Shown piece after piece: positions 20,801-30,083 of a stretch of DNA of 64,000 nt. Source of the stretch: Streptococcus pyogenes. GTDB lineage: Bacteria; Bacillota; Bacilli; Lactobacillales; Streptococcaceae. A program made the position numbers and the translations under genes. Every line of letters starts with the position of its first letter. Within the stretch, counting starts at the first letter, position 1. The notes under the pieces were generated by a model. The model saw nothing but the letters and a program-made list of their open reading frames with translations, had not been told where the DNA came from and searched no databases. The DNA lies in the NCBI RefSeq assembly GCF_002055535.1, contig NZ_LN831034.1, forward strand, positions 1,798,001 to 1,862,000, written 5' to 3'.

Positions 20801-23800
20801 TTAGCTTTTAGCAGATAATTGTTGACGCAAATCGTTCAACTCACTCACCAAATGACAATCTCGGTAAGGGTTGAGGTTAGTACTAGCAATCTCATAATAA
20901 TACTCAAAGGATTCTGACAACAGGTGGTCTGCCATTTCTTTTTCCTGCTGACTTAGGGTAGCTCCTTGAAATATCAATTGGTACTTGACCACAGCCATCA
21001 AATAGAAAACCAAGCCCTTATCACGCGGATTGCGATACCTAGACATCAAGGTTTCTCTGTAATCAAGTAGGGTCAAGGCTGGCTGATAATTGCCCTTTTT
21101 CCATTGAATCATAGCCAGGTAAATTTCAAGTTGCGTTTCTTTCCAAGGATAACTATGATTGACCAAAGCTTCCTTAGCCAAACTCAAGATTTGCTCAGCT
21201 TGTTCAAAATCAGCTAAATAAAAGTAGGAAATCCCTAATCCAATATAAAAAATACTCGCCGATAACTCAGCTGGCTTGTTTTCGGTCAAGGCAATGGCTT
21301 GTTTTTGATAAGCAACGGCCTTTTCAAACTGATAGCGAATCTGGGCAATCTCCCCCAAATAATCTAAGGCAGCAGCAATCTGAATCGCATAGTTAGCTTG
21401 CAAGCCTGGCGTCACCTTGAAGAAGTCAATCGACTGTTGAAGCAGACGCTCTGCCTCATTTAACTCCCCAATAATCAAATGATAGAGACCGTTTAACCGC
21501 AAACTAATCGCAATGGCCTCAAAATGATTAGCAGCAACCGCTGCCTCCAATGAAAGACTAGTGTAATAACGCATTTCTGGCTTGTTTTCCACTTGGATAC
21601 AGTAATGAATTAACTGGCGATAGCCTTCTAGCAAGAAGGAGGGCTGTTTTAGCTCGGTTGCCAAAGCGATGACCTTTTGAATGTGTTTAATCCCTTCTTG
21701 ATACCTCCCTGTTCGAATATCATAACGGCCTTCAAGGTAAGAAAAACGAATAAGCAACTGCTGGAAATCACGGTTATTATCATAGGTCAGTTCCAAATCC
21801 GCAATGCTTTGACGAATCTTATCAAACTGCTCTTCCATTAAGCGTTGATGGTCACGATCTGACTTTTCCAAGGAGCCAATACTCTTTGAATAAATGGGAA
21901 ACAGCTCATGCTGAAATGGCAAGGTAGCATCTAGATAGTTAAGGTTGTATTCCAAAGCCTTAATCACCTGCCGTGATTCCTGATAATGGTAAGCAATGTC
22001 ATCTAATAAGTGAGGGCTTGGTGTCAAAATAGGCAGTAAATCTTCTAACCGTTTGGCAATTTGTCCGTGCAATAAACGCCTTTTTGACAAAGATAAACGG
22101 TCATAACTATAGAGTTGAATAATCCGCTGACGAAATGAAATCAACACTTCCTCTCCTACGCTTTCTTCTACCAAAATATAGTAGTGCCCCAGATTATCCA
22201 CCATCTCGATCACTTCTTCTAAAGGCAGTAACATCAATTGAGCGAGGGTATTTAGAGGGATAGGCCTCCGACAACAAGACAAATAGTTTAACAATGCGTC
22301 ATCACGACTACTTAGATTAGCTAGTTTAAGACCCAACTTAGCCTTAATGGCAGGCGTTAAAGGCACAAATTTTTCGTGACGCAGTAGGGCCTGAGTGTAT
22401 TCTGACAAAAAGAAAGGGTTGCCTTGGCTGGCTTGATAGAGGTGCTCCATTTCTTCTGCCGTCACTGGCTGACTACCCAGTTGACTGTTAATATAAACCA
22501 AACTTTCTTGCCGATTAAAAGGCTCCAAACAAATGCTTTCTAAACGCCCTTGACTCATCAAAGCATTCAAACAAAGACCGAGCTCAGGAGTCGTTCCTAG
22601 ATGCTTGGTCAAGACAAAAGCAATCGGATAGTGGACCAATTGATTCATGACCCGTTGCAACAAGGTCAAACTATCCTCATCCATCCAGTGACAATCCTCA
22701 ATAAGGATTACCAGCGCCTTGATTTCTGCCAAATGTTGTAAAATATCAACAATAAAGGAAACCAACAAGCTGGTGTGGTCCTTGATAAAGGGTTGGTTGT
22801 TATCTTCTTGAAAAATGGTTGCCACAGGAAAACAGCGTTTAAGAGCAGCCTTCCAAGCTTTGGTGGTCAATAAGCGGTTTTGAATCACCAAATCTCCCAG
22901 GCCATCTAAGATATTACGCCAAGGCAATAAGGAATCCATAGCCTCTTCACGAAAACATTTAGCTGTGACAATTTGAAACGTTTGGGTTTGATTGGCTAAG
23001 ACCTGTCTGGCTAGGGTTCGTTTCCCAATCCCTGTATCACCAATTAAGAGCAGAGCTCCTACCTCTTGGCAGGCCAAACAGTTGGCAAAATAGTTTTCCA
23101 GCTGCTTAATCTCATCAATCCGCCCCAAAAAATGATTACTGTTGCGCAAAAAATGCTTGATTTTGCGTTCATTACGATCTTTAGCGACCACTTCCTGATA
23201 AATCTGTTGGCTTTGCAAACTTGGCTGAATCCCTAGCTCCTTATCCAACACATTAGCCAACTGATAATAAGTTTCGATGACCTTACCAGGACAATTCCCC
23301 TGCTGATAAAGCCTCATCAAGAGCTGATAATTTTTCTCTTCAAATTCATCACGTTCAATAAGCTGTTTTAAATGTTCCTCGACATCTTCAATGGCATCTA
23401 AAGAGAGCTTTTCTTCAATTTTTTGGTAACACGCTTTTAGGTATACCTGTTCATACTGCATACGCATTTTTGAAACCCAAAGATCAAATTCCTCACCACT
23501 TTTAAGGTAAAAGCCCTGCAAAAACTCCCCTTGGTAGAGTTCTAAGTGAGCTAGCGGATCAGCCAGAAAAAGGTTAATATCTGTTTTGATATCAAGTGTT
23601 TTATTCAAAACCAGCAGGTTGCGATTGGGACAAATAATCACATCAGCTTGCAAGACTTTATTGACCTGGTAGATAGCGTTTCGTAAATTCTTTTTCGCTG
23701 TTTGCGTGTTCTTATTTTCCCAAAGTAGACTCGCCGCCACCTCGCGGCTAACAGATCCATTAACCACTAAGTAATAAAGGAGAGCATTTGCTTTGGCAAA

Positions 23801-23875
23801 GGCAAAAAATTGTTCTTTGTCATCAAGAAAAATGTGGGGACTGCCAAGCAATTGAAATCGAATACCCTTCGTCAT
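20801..23875 (-). CDS. Large SARP/BTAD-type transcriptional regulator with AAA ATPase and TPR domains
   Basis: This is a 1024-residue cytosolic regulator. Residues 1-95 look like an OmpR-type winged helix, and about 96-240 a bacterial transcriptional activation domain (BTAD, with the TPR-like LELYQGEFLQGF). A STAND-type ATPase follows, with P-loop GDTGIGKR at 279-286 and Walker B LVILIEDCHWMD near 390. The rest is TPR-like helical repeats, with no C-terminal LuxR helix-turn-helix. The usual Ser/Thr after the P-loop lysine is Arg, with Thr one place later, so ATPase activity may be altered. It converges on hutG and may control hut, but this is inference from position. GGAGG lies 7 bases before the ATG. 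Confidence 0.8.
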   Translation of the reverse strand: MTKGIRFQLLGSPHIFLDDKEQFFAFAKANALLYYLVVNGSVSREVAASLLWENKNTQTAKKNLRNAIYQVNKVLQADVIICPNRNLLVLNKTLDIKTDINLFLADPLAHLELYQGEFLQGFYLKSGEEFDLWVSKMRMQYEQVYLKACYQKIEEKLSLDAIEDVEEHLKQLIERDEFEEKNYQLLMRLYQQGNCPGKVIETYYQLANVLDKELGIQPSLQSQQIYQEVVAKDRNERKIKHFLRNSNHFLGRIDEIKQLENYFANCLACQEVGALLLIGDTGIGKRTLARQVLANQTQTFQIVTAKCFREEAMDSLLPWRNILDGLGDLVIQNRLLTTKAWKAALKRCFPVATIFQEDNNQPFIKDHTSLLVSFIVDILQHLAEIKALVILIEDCHWMDEDSLTLLQRVMNQLVHYPIAFVLTKHLGTTPELGLCLNALMSQGRLESICLEPFNRQESLVYINSQLGSQPVTAEEMEHLYQASQGNPFFLSEYTQALLRHEKFVPLTPAIKAKLGLKLANLSSRDDALLNYLSCCRRPIPLNTLAQLMLLPLEEVIEMVDNLGHYYILVEESVGEEVLISFRQRIIQLYSYDRLSLSKRRLLHGQIAKRLEDLLPILTPSPHLLDDIAYHYQESRQVIKALEYNLNYLDATLPFQHELFPIYSKSIGSLEKSDRDHQRLMEEQFDKIRQSIADLELTYDNNRDFQQLLIRFSYLEGRYDIRTGRYQEGIKHIQKVIALATELKQPSFLLEGYRQLIHYCIQVENKPEMRYYTSLSLEAAVAANHFEAIAISLRLNGLYHLIIGELNEAERLLQQSIDFFKVTPGLQANYAIQIAAALDYLGEIAQIRYQFEKAVAYQKQAIALTENKPAELSASIFYIGLGISYFYLADFEQAEQILSLAKEALVNHSYPWKETQLEIYLAMIQWKKGNYQPALTLLDYRETLMSRYRNPRDKGLVFYLMAVVKYQLIFQGATLSQQEKEMADHLLSESFEYYYEIASTNLNPYRDCHLVSELNDLRQQLSAKS

Positions 23876-24028
23876 GAAAACGCCTCCAAAAATTAGTCAA
23901 ATTCACTATATCTTAAATAAAACGATTTGGCAAGTGTCACCCAAAATGAGCAAAAGCTTGTCTTAACACTTACCAATAAACAAAGAAGCTAGTCATCTCA
24001 AAAATAAGGGAATCCATAGCATTTCTCC

Positions 24029-24057
24029 TTGCTTTTAACCTCTTTTTTTGATACTAT
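24029..24057 (+). promoter_or_regulatory. rpsB promoter
   Basis: TTGCTT (24029-24034), a 17-base spacer and TACTAT (24052-24057) give a transcript with a leader of about 115 bases. Upstream, 23876-24028 holds only the 5' region of the divergent regulator. Confidence 0.7.
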
Positions 24058-24062
24058 AGTAA

Positions 24063-24178
24063 GGTCGTGTAGACGGCAAATACTCATTCTAGACCAATTG
24101 TGGGCTTGTTGCCGATAGGTTAGCCTGCAAGTCGAAGTCTGGAAGAGGAAAAAACATTTTATAAAGGAGAAACTACTC
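24063..24178 (+). promoter_or_regulatory. Structured rpsB leader, candidate S2 autoregulatory RNA
   Basis: CGGCAA (24074-24079) can pair with TTGCCG (24109-24114). The loop segment CTAGAC (24089-24094) can pair with GTCTGG (24137-24142), outside that stem, which would make a pseudoknot near the ribosome site. Many rpsB leaders bind S2 for feedback; this fold is proposed from sequence only. Confidence 0.45.
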
Positions 24179-24946
24179 ATGGCAGTAATTTCAATGAAAC
24201 AACTTCTTGAGGCTGGTGTTCACTTTGGTCACCAAACTCGTCGCTGGAACCCTAAGATGGCTAAATACATCTTCACAGAGCGTAACGGTATCCACGTTAT
24301 CGATCTTCAACAAACTGTAAAATTAGCTGACCAAGCTTACGAATTTGTTCGTGATGCTGCAGCAAACGATGCTGTCATCTTGTTCGTTGGTACTAAAAAA
24401 CAAGCTGCTGAAGCAGTTGCTGACGAAGCAACGCGTGCAGGCCAATACTTCATCAACCACCGTTGGTTGGGTGGAACGCTTACCAACTGGGGAACTATCC
24501 AAAAACGTATCGCTCGTTTGAAAGAAATCAAACGTATGGAAGAAGAAGGAACCTTTGACGTTCTTCCTAAGAAAGAAGTTGCACTTCTTAACAAACAACG
24601 CGCTCGTCTTGAAAAATTCTTGGGCGGTATCGAAGATATGCCTCGTATCCCAGACGTAATGTACGTTGTTGACCCACATAAAGAACAAATCGCTGTTAAA
24701 GAAGCTAAAAAACTTGGTATCCCAGTCGTAGCGATGGTTGATACAAACGCTGATCCAGATGATATCGATATCATCATTCCAGCTAACGATGACGCTATCC
24801 GCGCCGTTAAATTAATCACTGCTAAATTAGCTGACGCTATTATCGAAGGCCGTCAAGGTGAAGATGCAGACGTTGCTTTTGAAGCTGACACTCAAGCAGA
24901 TTCAATCGAAGAAATCGTTGAAGTTGTCGAAGGCGACAACGCTTAA
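24179..24946 (+). CDS. rpsB: Small-subunit ribosomal protein uS2
   Basis: This protein of the 30S head-body junction is needed for S1 docking and initiation. It has 255 residues. The family start [27 protein letters not shown] is intact (first 20 shown by [20 protein letters not shown]), and [12 protein letters not shown] and [11 protein letters not shown] lie later. The acidic tail ends with [20 protein letters not shown] lies 9 bases before the ATG. It forms the usual rpsB-tsf pair with the elongation factor gene, but with a terminator-like hairpin between the two. Codon use is strongly biased, as in highly expressed genes. Confidence 0.98.
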   Translation: MAVISMKQLLEAGVHFGHQTRRWNPKMAKYIFTERNGIHVIDLQQTVKLADQAYEFVRDAAANDAVILFVGTKKQAAEAVADEATRAGQYFINHRWLGGTLTNWGTIQKRIARLKEIKRMEEEGTFDVLPKKEVALLNKQRARLEKFLGGIEDMPRIPDVMYVVDPHKEQIAVKEAKKLGIPVVAMVDTNADPDDIDIIIPANDDAIRAVKLITAKLADAIIEGRQGEDADVAFEADTQADSIEEIVEVVEGDNA

Positions 24947-25007
24947 TTAGCACAGAGTTCCTAACTCTTATAGCAAACTTTGTTTGTCTTTAACAATCGA
25001 AAACCAA

Positions 25008-25043
25008 ACGGGGCAGAAAGCAAACCGCTCTGTCTCGTTTTTT
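25008..25043 (+). terminator. Intercistronic terminator-like hairpin between rpsB and tsf
   Basis: ACGGGGCAGA (25008-25017) pairs with TCTGTCTCGT (25029-25038) with two G-U pairs, followed by TTTTTT. It could reduce tsf transcription relative to rpsB. Confidence 0.7.
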
Positions 25044-25079
25044 GAAACCAAAACAAATATCATTTGGAGGATACTACAC

Positions 25080-26120
25080 ATGGCAGAAATTACAGCTAAG
25101 CTTGTAAAAGAATTACGTGAAAAATCTGGTGCTGGCGTTATGGACGCTAAAAAAGCACTTGTTGAAACAGATGGTGACATGGACAAAGCCGTTGAACTTC
25201 TTCGTGAAAAAGGAATGGCTAAAGCAGCTAAAAAAGCTGACCGTGTTGCCGCTGAAGGTTTAACAGGCGTTTACGTTCATGGTAACGTTGCTGCTGTTGT
25301 TGAAGTTAACGCTGAAACAGACTTTGTTGCTAAAAATGCTCAATTCGTTGAATTGGTAAACGCAACTGCTAAAGTTATCGCTGAAGGCAAACCAGCTAAC
25401 AACGATGAAGCACTTGCACTTGTTATGCCTTCAGGTGAAACTCTTGCTGAAGCTTACGTTAATGCAACTGCTACCATCGGAGAAAAAATCTCATTCCGTC
25501 GTTTTGCTTTGATTGAAAAAGCAGATGAGCAACACTTCGGTGCTTACCAACATAATGGTGGCCGTATCGGGGTTATCTCAGTTGTCGAAGGCGGCGACGA
25601 TGCTCTTGCTAAACAAGTATCAATGCATATCGCTGCAATGAAACCAACTGTTCTTTCATACACTGAGCTTGATGCACAATTCATCAAAGATGAACTTGCT
25701 CAATTGAACCACGCTATCGAACTTGACAACGAATCTCGTGCAATGGTTGATAAACCAGCTCTTCCATTCTTGAAATACGGTTCAAAAGCTCAATTATCAG
25801 ACGATGTGATTACTGCTGCTGAAGCAGACATCAAAGCTGAACTTGCTGCTGAAGGCAAACCAGAAAAGATCTGGGACAAAATCATCCCAGGTAAAATGGA
25901 CCGCTTCATGCTTGACAACACTAAAGTTGACCAAGCTTACACTCTTCTTGCACAAGTTTACATCATGGACGACAGCAAAACTGTTGAAGCTTACCTTGAC
26001 TCAGTAAACGCTAAAGCGATTGCTTTTGCACGTTTTGAAGTTGGTGAAGGTATCGAGAAAAAAGCTAACGACTTTGAATCAGAAGTTGCAGCTACTATGG
26101 CTGCTGCCCTTAACAACTAA
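25080..26120 (+). CDS. tsf: Elongation factor Ts
   Basis: EF-Ts is the nucleotide exchange factor that removes GDP from EF-Tu. It has 346 residues: an N-terminal UBA-like domain ([20 protein letters not shown]), the conserved ETDFVAKN near residue 80, a core subdomain and a coiled-coil tail. The ATG at 25080 is preceded by TTGGAGG with 9-base spacing; the open frame extends upstream through the intercistronic hairpin but has no ribosome site. Codon bias is strong. It ends at a terminator. Confidence 0.98.
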   Translation: MAEITAKLVKELREKSGAGVMDAKKALVETDGDMDKAVELLREKGMAKAAKKADRVAAEGLTGVYVHGNVAAVVEVNAETDFVAKNAQFVELVNATAKVIAEGKPANNDEALALVMPSGETLAEAYVNATATIGEKISFRRFALIEKADEQHFGAYQHNGGRIGVISVVEGGDDALAKQVSMHIAAMKPTVLSYTELDAQFIKDELAQLNHAIELDNESRAMVDKPALPFLKYGSKAQLSDDVITAAEADIKAELAAEGKPEKIWDKIIPGKMDRFMLDNTKVDQAYTLLAQVYIMDDSKTVEAYLDSVNAKAIAFARFEVGEGIEKKANDFESEVAATMAAALNN

Positions 26121-26141
26121 TCACTTATTTCTGATAAGTCT

Positions 26142-26179
26142 AAAAAAGGCAACCTTCTTTCCTGAGGGTTGTCTTTTTG
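26142..26179 (+). terminator. tsf terminator
   Basis: AAAAGGCAACC pairs with GGTTGTCTTTT (one G-U), followed by a T-run. Confidence 0.85.
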
Positions 26180-26212
26180 TTGTGTCAAAACGGACACCAA
26201 TAAGGAAGCAAA

Positions 26213-26245
26213 AAACTGATCCTGTGTTTCACAGAATCAGTCATT
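26213..26245 (-). terminator. pepO terminator
   Basis: ACTGATCCTGTG pairs with CACAGAATCAGT (one mismatch) around a 3-base loop. The minus strand continues into TTTTTT. Confidence 0.85.
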
Positions 26246-26285
26246 TTTATAATCACAGGCATTTGAAGGTTTATCAACTACCTAA

Positions 26286-28181
26286 TTACCAAATAATCAC
26301 ACGGTCTTTCGGAGCTCTCCACATAGCATCGCCTTCTTTAATATCAAAGGTCTCATGGAAAGCATCAAAGTTGGTTAAGGTGACATTTGTTCGCAGTTCA
26401 CCCGGAGCATGAACATCAATGCTAGCTAGCATTTGCATGTATTCCTCACGGGCCTTCATACGCCAAATCGTCGCAAAGTTAATAAAGAAGTCACGGGCTG
26501 AGAAGTCTTCTTCTGATTGTGCCGCTTCTAAAGCACAAGCTACCCCACCTAGATCAGCGACGTTTTCTGAAACTGTCAATTTACCATTGACCTTAGCACC
26601 ATGTGACTCTAAGCCGTCAAACTGCGCCACAATCTTATCTGTGCGCTCTTTAAAGGCAGCATAGTCTTCTTGTGTCCACCAATCATTTAGGCTACCATGT
26701 TCATCAAAGGAAGCACCATTGGTGTCAAAGGCATGTGAAATCTCATGCGCAATGACTGCACCAATTCCTCCATAATTGGCTGAAGAACTCTGATCTAAAG
26801 AATAAAATGGCTCTTGTAAGATTGCCGCAGGAAAGACAATCTGATTTTGCTGAGGATCATAATAAGCATTGACTAAGTGGGCTGGCATATGCCATTCACT
26901 ACGGTCAACTGGCTTGTTCCATTTACTCCAAGTGTGAGCAATCGTGATTTTAGCCAAGTTCTGTGCATTTTCAACCAATGACAAGCTCTCATCAATCACT
27001 TTTTTAGCATAGGTTTCTGGTAATTTTTCTGGGTAACCAATATGTGGCGTGATAACATTTAATTTAGTAATGGCTTTTTCACGTGTGGCTGGTGCTAACC
27101 AATCAGCCGTTTCTAGACGAGACTTATAAACCTCAATCATGCGTGCTACCTTACTTTCCACATCAGCCTTAGCTTCTGGGGAGAATTTTTGACCAGCATA
27201 CCACAAGCCAAGCGCTTGGCTAAACGGTCCTTGCGCCAAATAAAAGGCTGCTTTTTGTTTGTCCATAGCTTGAGGTGTTCCTGAAAGAGCGCGCGAATAA
27301 GCGCCTGATTCCACACGAATATCATCCGTCAAGTAAGCATTGTAAGCATTAGCCGCGTCCACAATCAAATTAGCCTTGAGTAAATCCCAATTGGCTTCAG
27401 AGTAATAAGTGGCTGCAAATTCTGTCCAAAAACGTTCCTCAGGAACAATAACCTTGTCAGGTACTTGGCCTAAAATCTTTTCAAAAATGCTATCCAAAGG
27501 AAGCTCTGGAGCTAGTTTTTTAAAATCAGCCCACACATAAGGATGGTATAATTTGGCATATTCTGAGCCTTCCTCACGAGACAAGACATACTTGGCCAAT
27601 TGCTTATCTAGCTCAATTACCTTATCCAAAAGATCCTTGATTTCTTCTGTTGAAAAACCAAATTGAGGTAAAAGCTTTTCTTGCGACTGACGCCAAATAC
27701 CACGCAATTCCTCAGCTTTTTCGTTGCCTTCTTCGTAGTATGTTGTATCTGGCAAAAGAATGCTTGGTGCTTCTGCCCAAAGCACATTCAGCTGAGCATT
27801 CATAAAGTCTGGTGCCACACTAAAGGGAAATTCATTTGGTAAACCTGCCAATTCATATTTCGCTATATTAGCAACAAATTCTGAAAAAGATTTTAAGGAC
27901 TGATATTCTTCAATTAAAGGGAGAATTGGACTTACTCCAACTTCATCACGTTTAGCGTAGTCAGCCACCAAACGATGGAATTTCACAAAATTTTTTAAAA
28001 TAGCATCATCAGGGATATTTTCTCCAGCTAGCCAAGCATCTGTAGTGTCTAGCATTAATGCCTCAATTTCATCTGCTAAGTCTGAAAATCCACCTGTTCG
28101 AGGCTTGTCGTCTGGAATAACTGCTGTTTCAGCCCACTTTCCATTCACAGCCTGGTAAAAATCATCTTGATAAGTTGTCAT
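26286..28181 (-). CDS. pepO: Endopeptidase O (M13 / neprilysin family)
   Basis: PepO is a zinc endopeptidase that cleaves oligopeptides. In group A streptococci, published work links it to degradation of Rgg quorum-sensing peptides and to host-protein binding. It has 631 residues. The zinc motif HEISH is near residue 479 (VIAHEISHAFDTNG), with the third ligand Glu in ENVADLGG near 536. There is no signal peptide. The last residues, APKDRVIIW, match the family C-terminal Trp. AAGGAGA precedes the ATG. It is monocistronic, with an extended -10 promoter upstream and a hairpin downstream. Confidence 0.95.
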   Translation of the reverse strand: MTTYQDDFYQAVNGKWAETAVIPDDKPRTGGFSDLADEIEALMLDTTDAWLAGENIPDDAILKNFVKFHRLVADYAKRDEVGVSPILPLIEEYQSLKSFSEFVANIAKYELAGLPNEFPFSVAPDFMNAQLNVLWAEAPSILLPDTTYYEEGNEKAEELRGIWRQSQEKLLPQFGFSTEEIKDLLDKVIELDKQLAKYVLSREEGSEYAKLYHPYVWADFKKLAPELPLDSIFEKILGQVPDKVIVPEERFWTEFAATYYSEANWDLLKANLIVDAANAYNAYLTDDIRVESGAYSRALSGTPQAMDKQKAAFYLAQGPFSQALGLWYAGQKFSPEAKADVESKVARMIEVYKSRLETADWLAPATREKAITKLNVITPHIGYPEKLPETYAKKVIDESLSLVENAQNLAKITIAHTWSKWNKPVDRSEWHMPAHLVNAYYDPQQNQIVFPAAILQEPFYSLDQSSSANYGGIGAVIAHEISHAFDTNGASFDEHGSLNDWWTQEDYAAFKERTDKIVAQFDGLESHGAKVNGKLTVSENVADLGGVACALEAAQSEEDFSARDFFINFATIWRMKAREEYMQMLASIDVHAPGELRTNVTLTNFDAFHETFDIKEGDAMWRAPKDRVIIW

Positions 28182-28248
28182 TCGTATCTCCTTATATCAT
28201 TTTAAATTTGTAGAATCTTTATCTTAAACTCTACTTATAATCTTTTCC

Positions 28249-28257
28249 ATTGTACCA
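28249..28257 (-). promoter_or_regulatory. pepO promoter (extended -10)
   Basis: The minus strand reads TGG-TACAAT with -10 at 28249-28254; the -35 is weak. The leader is about 60 bases. Confidence 0.45.
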
Positions 28258-28357
28258 AAATTTAGCTAAAATAACTTATCTCAATTGTTTTTATTTAGAA
28301 AAAATAAGAGTTTAAAAATAAATATATGAGAAAACTTCTTTTTTCGTGACAATCAGC

Positions 28358-28386
28358 AAAAGCCTGAGGCCTAACCTCAGGCTTTT
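28358..28386. terminator. Terminator of the trehalose operon
   Basis: A perfect 12-pair stem, AAAAGCCTGAGG with CCTCAGGCTTTT, with a 5-base loop lies just after the treC stop. Confidence 0.93.
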
Positions 28387-28388
28387 AG

Positions 28389-30017
28389 TTAGTTATCAGC
28401 TAAGATAGCAAGTGTCTGATAAGGTTTCAGTATCACTTTTTCACAAATAGAAACTTTCTCATAGTTGCTGATTAAGACCTGTCCATGTTGATAACGTGGA
28501 GGTAATTCCAGTTCGACCTCATCAGCATAGAAATGATTGAGAACAAGCAAACACTGGTCACCTAAATGGCGTTCAAAGGCATAGACAGCCTGACTATCTT
28601 TAAAAGCAGCCCGATAGTCCCCTTCAGCAATAATAGGGAGTTCCTTCCGCAAAGCAATCAAGCGTTGGTAGAAAGGAAAAATACGTCCCTCTTTTTCTGT
28701 TTCGACATTGATGTCTCGATAAGATTTGCCAACCTCTAACCAAGGCTTACCAGTCGTAAAGCCAGCATGTTCACTAGCATCCCATTGCATTGGTGTTCTG
28801 GCATTGTCCCTTGACTTGGCCTTGATAATGGCAAAGGCTTCTTCTGCACTTTTACCTGAGACTAATAAGCTTGAGTAAGCATTGAGACTTTCCACATCCA
28901 CATAATCATCCATACTATCAAAGTCTGGATCAAGCATGCCAATCTCCTCACCCATATAAATGTAAGGCGTTCCTCGTGACAAATGGATGGAAGCTGCTAA
29001 CATCGTCGCACCTTCGTTTCGGAAATGTGTTACATCAACAAAACGATTCAGGGCACGTGGTTGATCATGGTTATTGTAGAACAAGGCATTCCACCCATTG
29101 CCCTGACTCATGCCTTCACCCCAAGCATGGAATAAGTCTCGCAGCGCTGCAAAATCAAAAGCCATAATAGTCCATTTCTGACCGTTCTCATAATCAACTT
29201 TTAGATGGTGGAAATTAAAAGCCATGGATAGCTCCTCACGTTCGGGAGCCGTGTATAAAAGACAGTTGTCAATAGTCGTTGCAGACATTTCCCCTACTGT
29301 CATAAACGAATCATCCTGACCAAAACTGGCTTGATTGAGATCATGAAGATAAGTGTGAGTAATAGGACGATCCGTATAAGCTGGCTTACCATCATTGACC
29401 GGACAATCCACCAGCTCTTCATCTTTCCCAATCAGGTTAATCACATCAAAACGGAACCCCTTCACTCCTTTATCTCGCCAAAAATTAACCACTTTAGCCA
29501 ATTCCTCACGAACATGTGGGTTCCGCCAATTCAAGTCAGCCTGTGTCACATCAAACAAGTGTAAGTAGTATTTGCCTGTATCTCCAAAAGGCGCCCAAGC
29601 ATTCCCACCAAATTTGGAAACCCAATCAGTCGGCTGATCTCTCAAGATAAAGAAATCCTGATAATAAGGGTCTCCTGCTAAAGCTTTTTGGAACCACTCG
29701 TGGTCTGTGGAACAGTGATTCAAAACCATGTCCAACATTAACTCAATCTGATGCTCCTTAGCAGCTTTTACCAAATTTTCAAAATCAGCCATTGTTCCAA
29801 AATCAGGGTTGACCGCCGTATAATCTGAAACATCATAGCCATTGTCTCGTTGTGGACTAGGGTAGAAAGGGTTCAACCAAATCATATCTATTCCTAGTTC
29901 TTGTAAGTAAGGCAATTTATCAATGATCCCTAGCAAGTCTCCCACACCATTTCCAGTCGTGTCCTTATAGGATTTTGGGTAAATTTGATAGACGACTTTC
30001 TTTTTATCAATTGTCAT
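28389..30017 (-). CDS. treC: Trehalose-6-phosphate hydrolase (GH13)
   Basis: TreC splits trehalose 6-phosphate, made by the PTS, into glucose and glucose 6-phosphate in the cytosol. It has 542 residues with a GH13 (alpha/beta)8 barrel. Catalytic motifs are DMVLNHCSTDH near 100, the nucleophile Asp in GFRFDVINL near 197, the acid Glu in TVGEMSA near 242 and the final Asp in YNNHDQPRA near 320. It resembles dextran glucosidases of the same family, but its operon with a trehalose EIIBC supports the TreC call. GGGAGG lies 7 bases before the ATG. Confidence 0.93.
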   Translation of the reverse strand: MTIDKKKVVYQIYPKSYKDTTGNGVGDLLGIIDKLPYLQELGIDMIWLNPFYPSPQRDNGYDVSDYTAVNPDFGTMADFENLVKAAKEHQIELMLDMVLNHCSTDHEWFQKALAGDPYYQDFFILRDQPTDWVSKFGGNAWAPFGDTGKYYLHLFDVTQADLNWRNPHVREELAKVVNFWRDKGVKGFRFDVINLIGKDEELVDCPVNDGKPAYTDRPITHTYLHDLNQASFGQDDSFMTVGEMSATTIDNCLLYTAPEREELSMAFNFHHLKVDYENGQKWTIMAFDFAALRDLFHAWGEGMSQGNGWNALFYNNHDQPRALNRFVDVTHFRNEGATMLAASIHLSRGTPYIYMGEEIGMLDPDFDSMDDYVDVESLNAYSSLLVSGKSAEEAFAIIKAKSRDNARTPMQWDASEHAGFTTGKPWLEVGKSYRDINVETEKEGRIFPFYQRLIALRKELPIIAEGDYRAAFKDSQAVYAFERHLGDQCLLVLNHFYADEVELELPPRYQHGQVLISNYEKVSICEKVILKPYQTLAILADN

Positions 30018-30039
30018 GAGTTTTCCTCCCTAAAATAGT

Positions 30040-30065
30040 TTCAGGAACTGATCTCAGTTCCTGAA
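30040..30065 (-). terminator. Intercistronic hairpin between treP and treC
   Basis: A perfect 11-pair stem, TTCAGGAACTG with CAGTTCCTGAA, has a 4-base loop. Its T-run on the minus strand is weak, so it may act in mRNA processing or partial termination. Confidence 0.55.
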
Positions 30066-30083
30066 CGTTTTCTCTTAGTAAAC

